64,000 nt of DNA from Phallus indusiatus (taxonomy: Eukaryota > Basidiomycota > Agaricomycetes > Phallales > Phallaceae), in contig JAQFWX010000003.1 of assembly GCA_027605045.1 (NCBI GenBank), positions 1-64,000 on the forward strand. Direction: 5' to 3'. A program made the translations under genes and the position numbers. The notes under the pieces are model-generated. The model saw nothing but the letters and a program-made list of their open reading frames with translations. It was not told where the DNA came from and ran no database searches. How positions within the stretch are numbered: the stretch's first letter is position 1; each line of letters begins with the position of its first letter. Positions 1 through 13,136 of the stretch are shown here, piece by piece.

Positions 1-1332
<1,332 letters not shown>

Positions 1333-1333
1333 C

Positions 1334-1343
1334 TAGTATATAT
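1334..1343 (-). promoter_or_regulatory. TATA box of the left GMC gene
   Basis: A TATATATA run lies about 50 bp upstream of the preferred ATG at 1284 and only 5 bp from the alternative ATG at 1329. This favours the downstream start. Confidence 0.4.
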
Positions 1344-2476
1344 ATACTCATGTTTTTCCCAGGGGTGTTTGCCAATTTAAGGTTTTGTGATCATTTTACG
1401 GGGTGCCAGAAGGTAAGATGTCCATTACAGTATTCTATTGGATGATTGTCAATAACAAGCAACATGAAGCGCCTAGGTGAACGAAAGTGAAAATATGTAC
1501 ACACATGGGAGGAGTTAAAAGTGACACCAGTTTTCTTTTGTTTCGTTACTACTTATTCAATTAGCCCAAAATCTCAAGTTGAAATCAAAGGGCTTCTCCA
1601 AGTTGTCAGATTTTGATTTTTGAGGCAATGCTTGTCGACTGAACTGACAATGATGGGTTGTGCTCCGACTGAAAAGTACAATTCTGTCCGTGTAGACTTG
1701 TATCTTTTTTTGGGGGACAACTTCGAGAAACCAAGGGAAATCAAGAATAGTGGGGAGCTTGGTAGATTGCTGAGCGCCGAATATGAATGCGGGAGTCGGA
1801 TGCAGAGAAACACCAATCATTAGCACTTCGAATCGAGTAGGTAAGCATATCAGGAAGTGATCCACACGTTCTTTTTATATTCGGGGGTTTGATTTCTGAA
1901 CTCACTTGCGACCTGACTAGCATTTGGTAAGATCGGAGAAGCATGCGCACCTGCGCCAATGCCGTAGTGAAAAAAGACTAAAAGTCAGCTGTGGCTTATT
2001 CCAAAGATAGGCAAACTCCCAGAAGACAACATTCGCTTGCTTTAGAATAGGAAATTTCAGGAACCGCTCCAACTTTGGTGGATAATAGCTGGGGCCTCCT
2101 TCATGAGAGATATCATGATTTTCACGTTTTGGTCATGAAAGATGTTCCCAGCCATCGACGGTTCAATAAAAGATCCAGGACAACAGGCTATACCGCAAGG
2201 CTAGCCTACGATTGGAAATGGCGCATTCGATGGAACATTTAGGAACAAGACGTTCTAAATTCGAAAAACACCCATTGGCAGCGGCCAGAGATTCGGGCTC
2301 AATATGACGCCAATTTGAAGATGCAATTTGGGAAAAAGATTGTTAGCTACGATAGGCAAGCAGGCGAGGAACGACGGTGATTACAATTTTTGGATTAGTG
2401 GATTAAAAATACACTCAGGTTCTGCGTGTGACACTGGACCACTGGGAACAGAGTGTCACAGTGGCCTTCGGGAGAA
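1344..2476. other. Intergenic region, no gene recognised
   Basis: About 1.1 kb between the left GMC gene and the gene at 2511. Several short open frames exist on both strands (for example 1557-1865, minus), but none shows a recognisable domain, codon bias or splice structure. Confidence 0.5.
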
Positions 2477-2484
2477 CACGTGAT
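2477..2484 (+). promoter_or_regulatory. CACGTGAT E-box/CDEI-like site
   Basis: CACGTGAT lies 27 bp upstream of the ATG at 2511. The same RTCACGTG-type word recurs in the TAF1 and myosin light chain promoters of this window (20048-20057 and 28451-28459). In yeasts such sites bind Cbf1/USF-type bHLH proteins. The role here is inferred. Confidence 0.35.
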
Positions 2485-2510
2485 TTAGACGCTAGACTAG
2501 AAAGGTGGAA

Positions 2511-4006
2511 ATGGGCGGAAGCACCTTTCCTGCTAACCCTCCATTGAGCACTCCCACCATCGTCGACCTCGACATGCTCGACACAAACCTCATCGAAAAC
2601 AGGTCTCCTCTCCCTACGTCTTTGTCCGACTTCGCCTTGATCCCCAGTTCTTCAGCTTCCGCTCCTTCGTCGCCGTCGGCAGTGTCGTCACTCGATGACT
2701 CTATAAACCCTTTCTTTCGCCGTCTCCGACGTTCCAGTCTGCTTGCCTCAAGTCCTATCAATTCTCATCTTCATCCCGATGGAAAACTTGCCAGCTCCTT
2801 CTCTATCTCTTCGCCCCTCCGCGCAAAGCGGTCATTGCTTTCCATCAATCCAGAAACCGTGAATGCCGACACGAACACCGCGTCGTCACCCTCATCATCG
2901 TCGTCACCGGCGTCATCATCAACTGCTGTAGCATCCCAAATCCCTTCAAAGTTGCTTTCATTTGATTTCAACAACGACCAAACTCCATCCACGTCAAAAC
3001 CGGCTGATTTTCGGTTTGGGCAATTACAACCGTCCCTAACTCTTAGCCTTCCTGAAACTCCCACCTCTCGCCTCGTCCGACGAGCCTCCATTCCCCTTAA
3101 ACCGCCACGTCTTATCGACATCAAAACTGAGCTTAGATCCCCAATTGAAGCCGAGCTGAAGTCCGAGGCGCAGTTCCAACGGCTGGTCGCATCATATTCC
3201 AACACCAACTTTCCAATAAACAGGAATACTCCTCGGACACCACGTTCGTGGTTAAACCGGGGTCGTTATCCAGAGGAAGCGGTCGTTGATGACGACGACT
3301 TGAATAATGACAATGAGAGTGGGAGCGATGACGAAGACGAGAATACCACTGCGCCTGGCAGCGTGCATAGCGTCTCGATGACGCCTTCTGGATCAGGGGC
3401 ATCTGCTTCTGGTGGTTCTGGCGAGGATGCACCAATGACTCTCGACACATCTTTCGCAAACGGGTTTATGATGGACATCGATATGGTTCGTAAACCTTTC
3501 TTCAGCCGCTTTCTCTTTTACTCAATCTTCGTAAACAGCAACCGTTATCAGCAATTAGCTCACCTACACAATGGCGTGAAACACCTCCCCCAGCATCGTG
3601 CCGCTCAAATAAACGTAAATGTGAGTATCTATTATCTTCTTCCGTAATGTAGTGAGTCGTGAGCTCATGCTTCCCATCAGTCGAGGATCGATATCCATAT
3701 CCATATCGGCGAAGCGCCGGGCTGTTTCGCCTGCCTTTCACGCGCATCACCACTCACAGCCGTTCAGGATCCAACTCACATTCACCAGCCATCCCAATAC
3801 CAATACCTCGTTCTACTCGTTCTGTCACCTCCTCCCCGGTCATGCGGCCAGCATCATCACCAATTATGCGACCCTCTTCATTCGGCAGCCCTACCATACG
3901 TTCAGTAGCCAGGCTTCCTCCACTTGCTTCGGAAAAAGAGCGCGAGAAGACGAGGAAATGTATTGATGGCGCAGAAGAAGTTGGCAGCTTAAGCCTGGCA
4001 GAATGA
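2511..4006 (+). CDS. Low-complexity basidiomycete protein, unknown function
   Basis: Three exons (2511-3485, 3539-3620, 3681-4006) sum to 1383 nt, a 460-residue protein. Introns are 53 and 60 nt with GT-AG ends. The protein is Ser/Pro-rich and probably disordered, with an acidic stretch around residues 262-280 (DDDDLNNDNESGSDDEDE). The third exon joins to read NKRKFEDRY, a basic patch that could act in nuclear import. The function is not recognised. In exon 3 an alternative frame reads AKRRAVSPAF, a motif I associate with basidiomycete relatives of this protein, so part of the C-terminus may be shifted by compensating indels. The GTG at 2505 was not used as a start because an ATG follows at 2511. 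Confidence 0.65.
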
Positions 4007-5147
4007 CTTGATGCCCGAGATAAATTCTTGTCTATTTATTTTATTCCCTTCTGTCTGTCCACTTTTTTCCCTTTCATGTTTTTTTTCTTTTGTTTCGTTC
4101 CCTCCCTTTGTCTTTGTATGGGTCGTCTCATAATTTTCTTTGACCTGATTCTACGTCATCAATCGATTGATCATTGGTAGCTTATTCAGATTTTGGCTTT
4201 CCTTTACGGCATGGCTTACTCACTGCATCTCGCATCTTGCATTGGCACTTCTTCATGTTAAATGTACTCTACCCTTACACACTTTCCAATTACCCACATA
4301 CACCATTAGTCTTGTAGTCACACATCAATGTAATACCATATAACCCAGAAGACTGGGTATTATAGAATCTCAGTACGTCTTTGATGAATGAGACGAATGA
4401 AAATCTGTTGGCTTACATTTGTTATTCCCACCCTAAGCTAATTGTGTCCAAATGACGTCTTTTGTTTAATTCAAAACGGTTTTAGGTACGATGTCGGGAT
4501 ATCCAGTGAGCGTTCCAGCGAGCAGATGCGAACTCATGCGGAGATAGTTGACAACGTTGCCCGACGGATAGTAATTATGTACACGGAGCAAACACTACTG
4601 GTGAAACCCGAAAACGATGAGCGCAAAATTTTATCAAGATATATTTACTCGTCAATATTACTTCCGGTTTTGCAAGCTCCCAAGCTTGAAGTCACAAGTT
4701 TGGGGCTGATATATGCATACCCAAAATAAATTTTATTCGCATTCACTATGATACCCATTGCGAGATTTATTTGAATTCTCATACTCTGCCATCCTTGTTC
4801 ATCCCCTGGCCATAACCGCTGCCTGAGATGGTGTGTTCGATACATCACACAAAGCCAGAACATGATCTCACGCCATATAAACAATCATGGCACTTAAGAG
4901 TGTCCTGACCTGAGATGAGAGCATGTTTTCCTCAGTTCCAGTGCTTGAATCTCTAATCGACCAGTAATAACGACATCAATGAGGTGTGTATTTATACCAG
5001 CGTGTTATCGGAGTTTGCTGTCATAGATAATTGATGATAAAGGTGATTTTGACTTGTTATCTTTATCGTCGAGCAAACAACATGGCTATGAGAGTTGATG
5101 GCAGATTGATGGCATATACTCGGCAATCTCCTCTCGCCCATACCTTG
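4007..5147. other. 3' flank and intergenic region
   Basis: About 1.1 kb. The first 300 bases are T-rich and probably hold the 3' UTR of the upstream gene. No convincing coding region was seen on either strand. Confidence 0.5.
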
Positions 5148-5155
5148 TATAAAAG
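5148..5155 (+). promoter_or_regulatory. TATA box of the small secreted protein gene
   Basis: TATAAAAG lies 84 bp upstream of the ATG at 5232, a good distance for a fungal core promoter with a short 5' UTR. Confidence 0.5.
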
Positions 5156-5231
5156 AAACAGATGATTGAACAAAGTTTTCTCCAAAAAAACTTCTTCTTT
5201 CTCCTTATTATTTTTATAGTACTTTCTTATA

Positions 5232-5904
5232 ATGGTTTCTTTCACTTCCCTGGTTTTCGTTGCTTCTTTCGTTCATTTTTTTGTCGGGGCGGTACCTTTT
5301 AACAACCTTATTACACGTCAGAGCAGTAACGACTCATTTGCCTTAAGTACGTCATATATGCATAAACTCGCGTCCAAGCGAACGTGCTCAGTCAATAAAC
5401 CACCTTTCAGGTAACGCTCAACTTGCGCAACAAATGAATCTCGCAGCAATAACCGCCCAAGTGGGTGATTCATGCCCGAATGATGGTGTACCTAGTTGCA
5501 TAGGAACCGGTGTTAGCCAGGTAAAATGCAAACAATAATATCAGACCCATACGACCGGGCTAAATCCCAGACTGACCTTTCCTTTAGTGCCTTAACAACC
5601 AATTATTAGCTCCCCAACCTTGTGGGCAAGACACCCAATGTGTTACATTGCCTGCTGTTGGCGAAGCAGGGGTCGTCATCGCGTGCGATACGCTAAGTGA
5701 TGCAATCATGAGGTAGGGATAAATCCTATCATTTCGTGATACGAGAAAATTCCTTGAAAACTTTTTACCCTTAGAATTACATCTACTGGTGCTACAGGCG
5801 GTTTGACGGGTGTAGATATTACTGGCACTGACAACATCAGCGCAGAAACATCGGCCGTCGACAAAATCCCAGGAGCGATTCCTGCAGTCCCTAAAGTGAT
5901 TTAG
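5232..5904 (+). CDS. Small secreted protein with conserved cysteines
   Basis: Four exons (5232-5346, 5411-5520, 5588-5712, 5775-5904) give 480 nt, a 159-residue protein. Residues 1-20 form a signal peptide (MVSFTSLVFVASFVHFFVGA), so the product is probably secreted or cell-wall bound. The mature part contains a GDSCPNDGVPSC block, then CLNNQLL..QPCG and TQCVTLP, then a cysteine and a Gly/Thr/Ser-rich tail. The even number of cysteines suggests disulphides. The spacing lacks the CC doublets of a hydrophobin, so I do not call it one. A strong TATA box at 5148 suggests regulated or high expression. The function is unrecognised; a structural or effector-like secreted protein is possible. Confidence 0.75.
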
Positions 5905-7762
5905 GTTTAGCTGACTCTTGGCTGATGTTAATTGCCAGATGTAGCCATGTTACACTTTTTCAAATTGGTTTTAAGGTTTATTGTTTTAGCCGGGGTGACT
6001 TGGCAAGCTTAAGAGCATTCTCTACGACACATCAAAGATCACGAACAACTTGGCAGTACTGGATCAAGATACTACTTACTGACACATCATCGTGACTGGT
6101 GTCAACGACAGTCCTTACGATCGTCCAAAAGGCATAATTTAAGACGAGAGTTAGATACATAGTGTATCGCAAATTTTCGCCAGACTCACGGAGCCAAAAT
6201 TGAAAGATCTGACCATCATATAAACTTTCGGGTACCTGCGGAGGTGTGCACCAATTGTTCATCATGGCGTTACTTCAACTAGCTTCAAAGGAGTAAGCTG
6301 CGGTGTTGTTTAGATTTCCCCTCGTGATTTGTCACCTAAGCTCGTTTCAAATATACGAATCAAGTTAAGATAACTTGAAGGATGAAGCTTGAAGTGGCTC
6401 ACCAGTTAATTAACGGCTGCTCTCGGTTGGCATAAACAGCTTTGTATTATTTACCACGTCATGGAGAACGAAACACCCATACCCACTTGTCACTGAATAT
6501 ACAGATTCAAGCCAAAGTAACTGGGATGTCGCTTCACTCGAAACAATAATTATAAAATCGTTAATTGCTTTATGACAGTCGGGGAAAAAGACTTGGCACG
6601 CATAGGTCTGCCACACGTAAAGAAACGAAGTGGGCTTGGCACAGTTGTTAGTTACTATGTTGTTTGGCCGGGCAAACCGAACAGACCTTCGCGTTAGAGT
6701 TTTAGAAAGTACAGATTTGAGAGTCTGAAGATGAACGAACCCGTGGTATCAACGAAAAGCCTGTTTGACCAGTATCATGCAATTGTCTAAGACTGCCACA
6801 AAGAGACTTCACCTCTAAATTAAGTTTGACAAGGCTTGAGTTGTGATGCATGTGATGAATGACCTGAGCCGCTCGATATGGGCTGTGCTGGTGAAATGTT
6901 TATACGCCACCCTGTTTCGTACAGTAATAGTATTTTTGGCCCGGAGGTGATGATATCATCCAAGTTCAAGCTCTTGATCCAATATGATTCAACTGAGCAA
7001 GTAAAGAAATGTCTATGATATTGGGTTGGTGAACCTTGAGCTTAAGCACTTGTTGAGTTATCGTCAATTGCTTTTTCTTGGATGTAACCATAGCTGATCA
7101 TCAATATAGAGACAGGTTTTTAGCCCAAATTCTGAAGAAGAGCAACGGTCTTTTTTTGGGAAGATTTCGCTTGGAAAATTTTTTGAGAAACACGTCAGTA
7201 GCACCACCGGGCTTACCTCAATATTGCTGACTCAGCATTGAATCTTGAAGCTTGATGGTCCCGCTCAAGTTCCGCTATCGTTTCGTTTGATCCTAATCTT
7301 GCGTCATTGCGAGGACATTCATGATTTCATTCACTTTTAATAGGATCAAAATAAACACTGAAAGGGGTGCAGTGTAATTACTTGGTTGCTTTCAACATAG
7401 GATCTAAACGGCGTTATCCAGTATCAGTAACTTATGATCGACGAGAACGTCTTCAAAGCTGATTCGATTTGAACTCAATCGATTCTCGCACCCAGTGTGT
7501 TACCAGTCGAAAGTTAGATCTGTAAAATTGCAAGATGAATGTAGTACATGCATATAGAATGCGTCCAAATGATTTTCTTGGTGATATGAAAGAAATGGAA
7601 TATGATGAACAAAACAGACTGCACAAAAGATTAAATAATGATGAACAACAGAGTCCTGATAAGACATTATGAAGAAAAAGCATAAAGAATGTAAACAAAG
7701 AATAGACTGGGATAAGATATGATAAAGACGAGAAAGAACAGCGACCAAGTGGAAGTACACAG
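5905..7762. other. Intergenic region with two weak minus-strand open frames
   Basis: About 1.9 kb. Minus-strand frames at 6410-6616 (contains ESVYSVTSGYGCFVLHDVV) and 6032-6265 (contains CTPPQVPESLYDGQIFQFW) have protein-like composition and could be exons or remnants of one gene. I recognise no family and cannot join them convincingly. Nothing is seen in 6620-7440. The 3' UTR of the coiled-coil gene probably occupies part of 7500-7762. Confidence 0.35.
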
Positions 7763-10700
7763 TTACGGGGGCGAGTGGGATTCCAGCTGGTAGTTGGATT
7801 GTCGTGGTGGAGGAGGTAGCGGATTCGAGCTTGGGGGAATGCTGAAGGGTTCAATTGGAGCAGCATGTTGGTAATGAGGATATGACCATGCAGGAGGCTG
7901 AACCATATACGAAGTGTAAGAAGATCCTTGATGAGGATCGGGAGGGAAGTAGGGTACCGAAGGTATGCTTGCTTCGTAGCTATACGAATGATCAACCCAA
8001 GACGGTGGAGGTACGGAACTGGATACAGCGCTTCCAGAGTCAAAGTTCATGCTCTGGCCACGCCAGAACCTGTCGTGTTCCCAAGCCTCGCTTGCTTTGA
8101 AAACGCCTGGAGAAGGAACTCCTGAAACGGGTCTAGGGAAACGAGGCCGTACGAACGTTGTCTCACCAGCGGACACAGATGGATGTACATGTCCATTGGT
8201 TTGTTGACGTCGCAAGCTGGATCCCGTATCTTTATATGGCGGAGTAGGCGGCTGGGAAGGTGGAGACTCCAGACTGACAGCGCGAGGACGCCTGTAAGTA
8301 GTAGAGACGGATTCTGGAGAATAAATCCCCAATTCAGCACGTCGATTGATATCAGGAAGCCTCGCCGGTTCTCTGCGGGTTTGAGGTTGCTTTCCGGAAT
8401 TATGGATATCGTGGCTTCGCTTCTTTGGCCGAGGTGCTGGCTCCCAGTCGTGGCCTCCCATATATGGTGGCGTATAGTTCGAGAGATAGCTCGAGCCAGC
8501 AGTCGATGTCATCGGACGGTCGCTGAACATAGAATAAAAACTCCTAGGCTCTGGACGCCAGCCCGAGTCTTCTTGATGTCTTTGTTCTGTTTCCATCTCA
8601 CGTTGCCGAATAAACTCGCGTTCCCTCTCTCTGCGTTGCTGTTCCTCCTCTCTTGCTTTTCGCTCTTGCCACTCCCTTTCTTTCCGCTCAGCCTCTTCTT
8701 GAGCTTTTAGGCTGGCTTCAAGTCGTTCGAGTTCCTTCTGCTGCCTTCTGGCTCTTCTCTCCTCTTCCTTTCTCATGCTTTCCTCTTGCTCCTTAGCTTT
8801 CTCTCCTCCTCTCTTTTCTCGTCTTTCTCTCCTCCTCGTCTCTCTCCTCCGCCTTTCTTCTTCCTCTCTTTCTTCTCCTCTCTTCTTCTTCTCCTCCTCC
8901 TCCTCTCTCTTCTTCCTCCCGTCTCCTCCTTTCCTCATCCTCTCGTTTCGCCTTTCTTTCCTCCTCCTCCTCTCTCTTTCTCCTCCTTGACTCTTCCTCC
9001 TCTCTCCTCCTCCTCCTCTTCTTCTTTCCTTCTTCTCTCCTCTTCTCTCTTCGCCTCCTCTCTGGCTTTTCGTTCCTCCTCCTCTTTCTTCAGCCTTCGC
9101 TCTTCCTCAAGTCTCCGTCGCTCTCTTCTTTCTTCCCTCTCCCTTTGCTCTTCTTCTTCTTTGGCTTTGCGAATTCTGCGTTCTTGCTCCTCTCTTTCCC
9201 GTCTCGCTCTTTTCTCCTCCTCAATCCGCTCTTTTTCTCTTTGCAGCCGTCTCTCTTCTTCCTCCTTCTCCTTCGCCCTCCTGAGCCGCCGCTCTTCGTC
9301 CTCTCTAGCCCTTCGTTCTTCCGCCTCTTTTTCCTTAGCTCGTCTCAATCTTCTTTCTTCTTCCTCTCTTTCCCTGGCTCTTCTGAGTCGTCGTTCCTCC
9401 TCCTCCTTTTCACGTGCCTTCCTCTCCTCCTCTCCTCTTCTTCGCGCTCCTTTTTCCTCCTTGCTCGACGCTCTTCTTCCTCTCTTTCACGCCTCCCCTC
9501 GTAACACGTTCTTCTTCCTCTCTCAATCGCTGTCGCTCACGTTCTTTGGCCTTTTCTCTGGCTTGACGTTCCTCATGTTCCACTTGACGTCTTTCCTGCT
9601 CTCGCCGCAATTCATGATCTTCATCTTGAGAATAAGACCTGATTTTTATATGTTGAAATGAGATTCTTGACGTGAAAGTGTAAATGAATTCTTACCTGGA
9701 CTCACGGTGTTTGTTTCCAGAGTCTCCGTCAGAGTCATTACGTTTTTCTAGATATGATCGCCGGTCTCCACGTCTTGAGGCATAATGGTCTCGTTCCGAC
9801 TTGACGCGTTCCTCGCGAGAACGAGATTCAGTTGAAGTATTCGTGGGACTACGTGAATGTGTAGCGACAACCGGATAAGGCTTTTCGGGACTATTTCTAG
9901 CCCGTCTGCTAGGTCTCGAAGATACGCCTTGAGGACTACGGTCATGAGGACTACCATCTCTGGCTCTGGGGAAGTTTCAGACGTTCGACGGGAACGTGGT
10001 GTAGAAAGAGACTAGTAAAGATGGTTGTCTCTTTTTCTTTACGTTCTTTCGACTGGCGCACAGAAGAAGGGGTGGTAGTAAGCGGAGAATTGGTTGCATT
10101 TTCGGAGCTCTGGGTTTCGGAGGAAGAGGAGGGAGTTCGGGTTTTTCAACGGGAGGAATAGAGTACCGTCTGGAGAGGGACGAACGAATAATGGGCCATC
10201 GACAGGAACATCAACAATGTATACGTGCTCCTGCCGTCCATGAAGTCGCGGGATGCTGGGCGAGATTATCTCAGCACTCGAGTGATTGTTCGACCCACTC
10301 GACTCCGCTGAGGCCCCTGAGTGACTGTGCTGAGATCCTTGAATTGAGACATCAATCTTAGGTTTCCCAGCTTGCTTTGATGGAGGTGGAGGAGGGAACA
10401 CGTTGGAAGGTGCGTGTGAGGAAACAGAAACATCTTGCGGAGTCGGAGGAAGTTCTGGAGATGATACGCGAGACGAAAGTCGAGTAGAGGTTGGTGTGAC
10501 GGAGGACTCGGTCATCGACACGCGAAGGTCTTGAGCTGTTACTGTTTCACTAGTAGCGGCAGATTCACGATCTTTCGGAGGCGGTGGAGGAAGTACCCGT
10601 TCTGGTGGTTCCGGTCTTGGGGACTGCAAAGTTTGGGGATTTTGCACGGGGGTGACGGATTCTGAAGTAAAAGAGCGAGAAAAACGAACGTCCGGATCAT

Positions 10701-12651
10701 GAAGAGAACTACGAGAGTCTATCTCTGCACGTATAGACGCACGTGGATCTGGATCCATTAAGGTAATTCTGTTCTGAGGACGAGGGAGAGGTGTCAGTTT
10801 CTGATGCTTTCCTCTAAGAGACGTATCGGTGTCAGAACCACCAGCAAGATCGGGATTTGCGATGGTTAATTTACCCAAAGACCACTCCGGTTCTGCGTCC
10901 GTGCTCAAAAGGCTATCGCGAATGTCGCTTTTCTGCTGTAATGGTGAGAAGATGTTGAACGTAGAAGAATCTGGTAAGAATTCGGGAAGTTGTGGGGCCG
11001 CTGGAACGGGTGCTGTCTCAGAAGTAGATTCGATAGGCGAGGGTTCAATGGATATTTGTGAAGCAGGAGCTGAAGTGGAAGGTGCAGGTTCTTCGAATGA
11101 AGGCGGTGGAACTCTTCTGGGCCCTTGCTTTTTGGGCTCCTGTTGGGATGGCCCGTCGCGAGTTACCAAGTTGGAAATGTCTTGAGGAGAAGGATTATAA
11201 CGCTCCTTGACAGAACGGTGACATCTGTCATACTGAAAGATCCCTTATGTCCCAGACGTCGCTCGAAAACCATGCCACGTTTTGTACCTCCCGACATAAG
11301 ATTGCCCATCCCAAAACTGATTCGCTTAGCCATGCGACTGAATACATTCGGTCCTCTATTTTTCTGGAGAAGGAATGTAGCCTTGAGTTGAGGGAAACTG
11401 AAATTGACTAGGCCTTTTCTTGGATAGTTTGCGAGAAAGGCCGGGGACGGTGGAGTCTGTGACTTGAGAGGGCGCGTTTTGAGAGATGGCGGTCACAGTC
11501 ATGGACACACCCGACTCAGCGGCGCCGTAATCGACAAGAGAGGAATCGGGTGGATGAGATTCTGAGGGAGAATCGCTATCTGGCGATGGGGATGTTGTCG
11601 GAGGAGCTTGCAGGCCGGACGGTCTTCGCTTGCTCAATTTCCGACGGGGAGGGGGGAAGTTGTTTTGGTTATCCGTTTGTATATTCACGGCAGGAGTGGA
11701 CTGCGAAAGAGGAGAAGGAGTTGTTGGACGCGAGAATCGGGCGTTCGATGGAACTCGAGCGCAGAGCTGTAGGAAATGAAACAGAACATTAATGATAGAT
11801 ATGTAAGAAATAAAGGCAATACGCACATCTGTAGCTGAGACTGACCCACCCATTGAGCGGACGGGTTTCTTTCCTTTCCTTTGTCCCAAGTCATACGGAG
11901 AGTCATGATGGAATCTTTGGCCCCAGGGACTAGAAAAGTCTAGTTGATCAACGTCGGCAGCTGCAAGCATGTTCTTCATAGACATGGCATTAAGTTCATC
12001 TCTATTTTGATATGATACACTGCTGGCACCGGCAAACCCAATACTAGAAGAAGAATCAGGAGTTGGTAATACACTTTCTGACGAAGATTGTTGAACTTGA
12101 AAAGAAGAATACTGGCGATCGGTTGTAAGGCCGCCGAGTCTAATAGTACGTAATGGTGGAGATCCTTGAGGAACAGCAGCAAGAGGCGGGAAAGAGCTGA
12201 AAAGGCTGAAACGGGATGCTGAGCAGCAGCATGAGCAGATTGATTTGGAGGCCGAAGATGGTGATTGATATAATATGGCGGGCCCGTAGGAGCGTGTAAT
12301 CGGTAAAATGTGCTATGTTTATATGGAGGAACTGATGTTATCGAGGGACAGTTTTCTGGTCGATCTTCGCAAGGCCAAGGGGTAGGTATTAACGTTTCGA
12401 TGTGCGTCTCGAAAGCCTCTTCTGAGCCACCGGGGCTCGATGTCAGCGATCTTCCAGCTAAAATTTGGGGCTCTGAGAGTCCTATGTCAGAACTTGGACC
12501 GTCCTTGACGAAGTCGGCGGAGGCGGATTTCCGGCCTCGACGAGACCATGGTATAAGTTTTCGTGTTTGGTTACGAATACTCCGTTTGTCGGTTTGTGAT
12601 TCCAAAGTAACCTTCGACGACGAAGCCGATGCATTCGCAAAGGACTAGAAA
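7763..12651 (-). CDS. Large coiled-coil and proline-rich protein (frame breaks)
   Basis: Long minus-strand gene of unknown function. The N-terminal part (about 12.65-11.36 kb) is Ser/Pro-rich and contains AMSMKNMLAAADVDQLDF. The middle part (11.17-10.04 kb) has Pro-rich tracts. Then comes a long E/R/K coiled coil (about 9.64-8.58 kb) and a Pro/Ser/Tyr-rich C-terminus ending at 7763. Introns include one near 11.77-11.83 kb and one near 9.62-9.69 kb. The first exon and the start codon are uncertain; an acceptor CTAG precedes the coding exon near 12.65 kb. The frame changes at about 12213-12215, 11205-11210, 9495-9498, 9.42 kb and 8.99 kb. Most are repaired by one added base in a homopolymer. 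It may be a cytoskeletal or scaffold protein, but nothing identifies the role. Confidence 0.55.
8580..9620. repeat. 1-kb polypyrimidine (+) / polypurine (-) tract
   Basis: The plus strand is almost pure C/T with CTC, CTT and TCC repeats. The minus strand is the GAG/GAA/AGG/AAG-rich code for the Glu/Arg/Lys coiled coil. All three minus frames stay open over long stretches because GAR-type repeats code for E, R, K or G in any frame. This explains the many spurious open frames on both strands here. Confidence 0.85.
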
Positions 12652-13136
12652 AGTAACAAATTGTTTTGCGTTTAAAAAGACAGATAGAAAAAAAAACAGA
12701 ACAAAAGAGACTGACAGATGCCAAAGCGCTCGTATTAGTACCATACCCTATTGGCATAATATACTTGAGGATTCAGAAAATATTAAAAGTGGTATCTTGG
12801 TGAAGAATGACTATCGATGGTATATTGGCGTCGTCGCCGTATGACAGCGACGCGCACGAAACAGTCCGGAGTCAGTGTAGGCGCGACGCAGGGCTGGCAG
12901 GGCGTCTAATCGTCAGAAACCGCGTGGAAACCTGCAACAAGCCCGAATTCAAATAATCAATGTAAATTGAGTTGAGATAGCCTGGGCATTCAAGAATCGA
13001 GAGGAGATTGATTTTTAGAAAGAAAAAGGCGGTTTTTTTAAGCCGAATATGAAGGGCATTATAGCTCGATAGGTACAATTGACTATGTAAGAAAAAAGGT
13101 CTGGAATTTTTCATCTCCGGTAAAGCTAATTTTAAA
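12652..13136. other. Promoter/5' region of the coiled-coil gene and 3' flank of RRB1
   Basis: No coding region was recognised. The stretch probably contains the first short exon(s) and 5' UTR of the coiled-coil gene, which I could not define, followed by the 3' UTR of RRB1. Confidence 0.4.

Noticed and set aside
1557..1865. 102-codon minus-strand frame in the first intergenic region
   Set aside because: No start context, domain or splice support; composition is not protein-like throughout.
8786..9661. 291-codon plus-strand open frame rich in Ser, Leu and Phe
   Set aside because: It is the antisense of the polypurine coiled-coil code; pyrimidine-only sequence lacks stop codons by composition.
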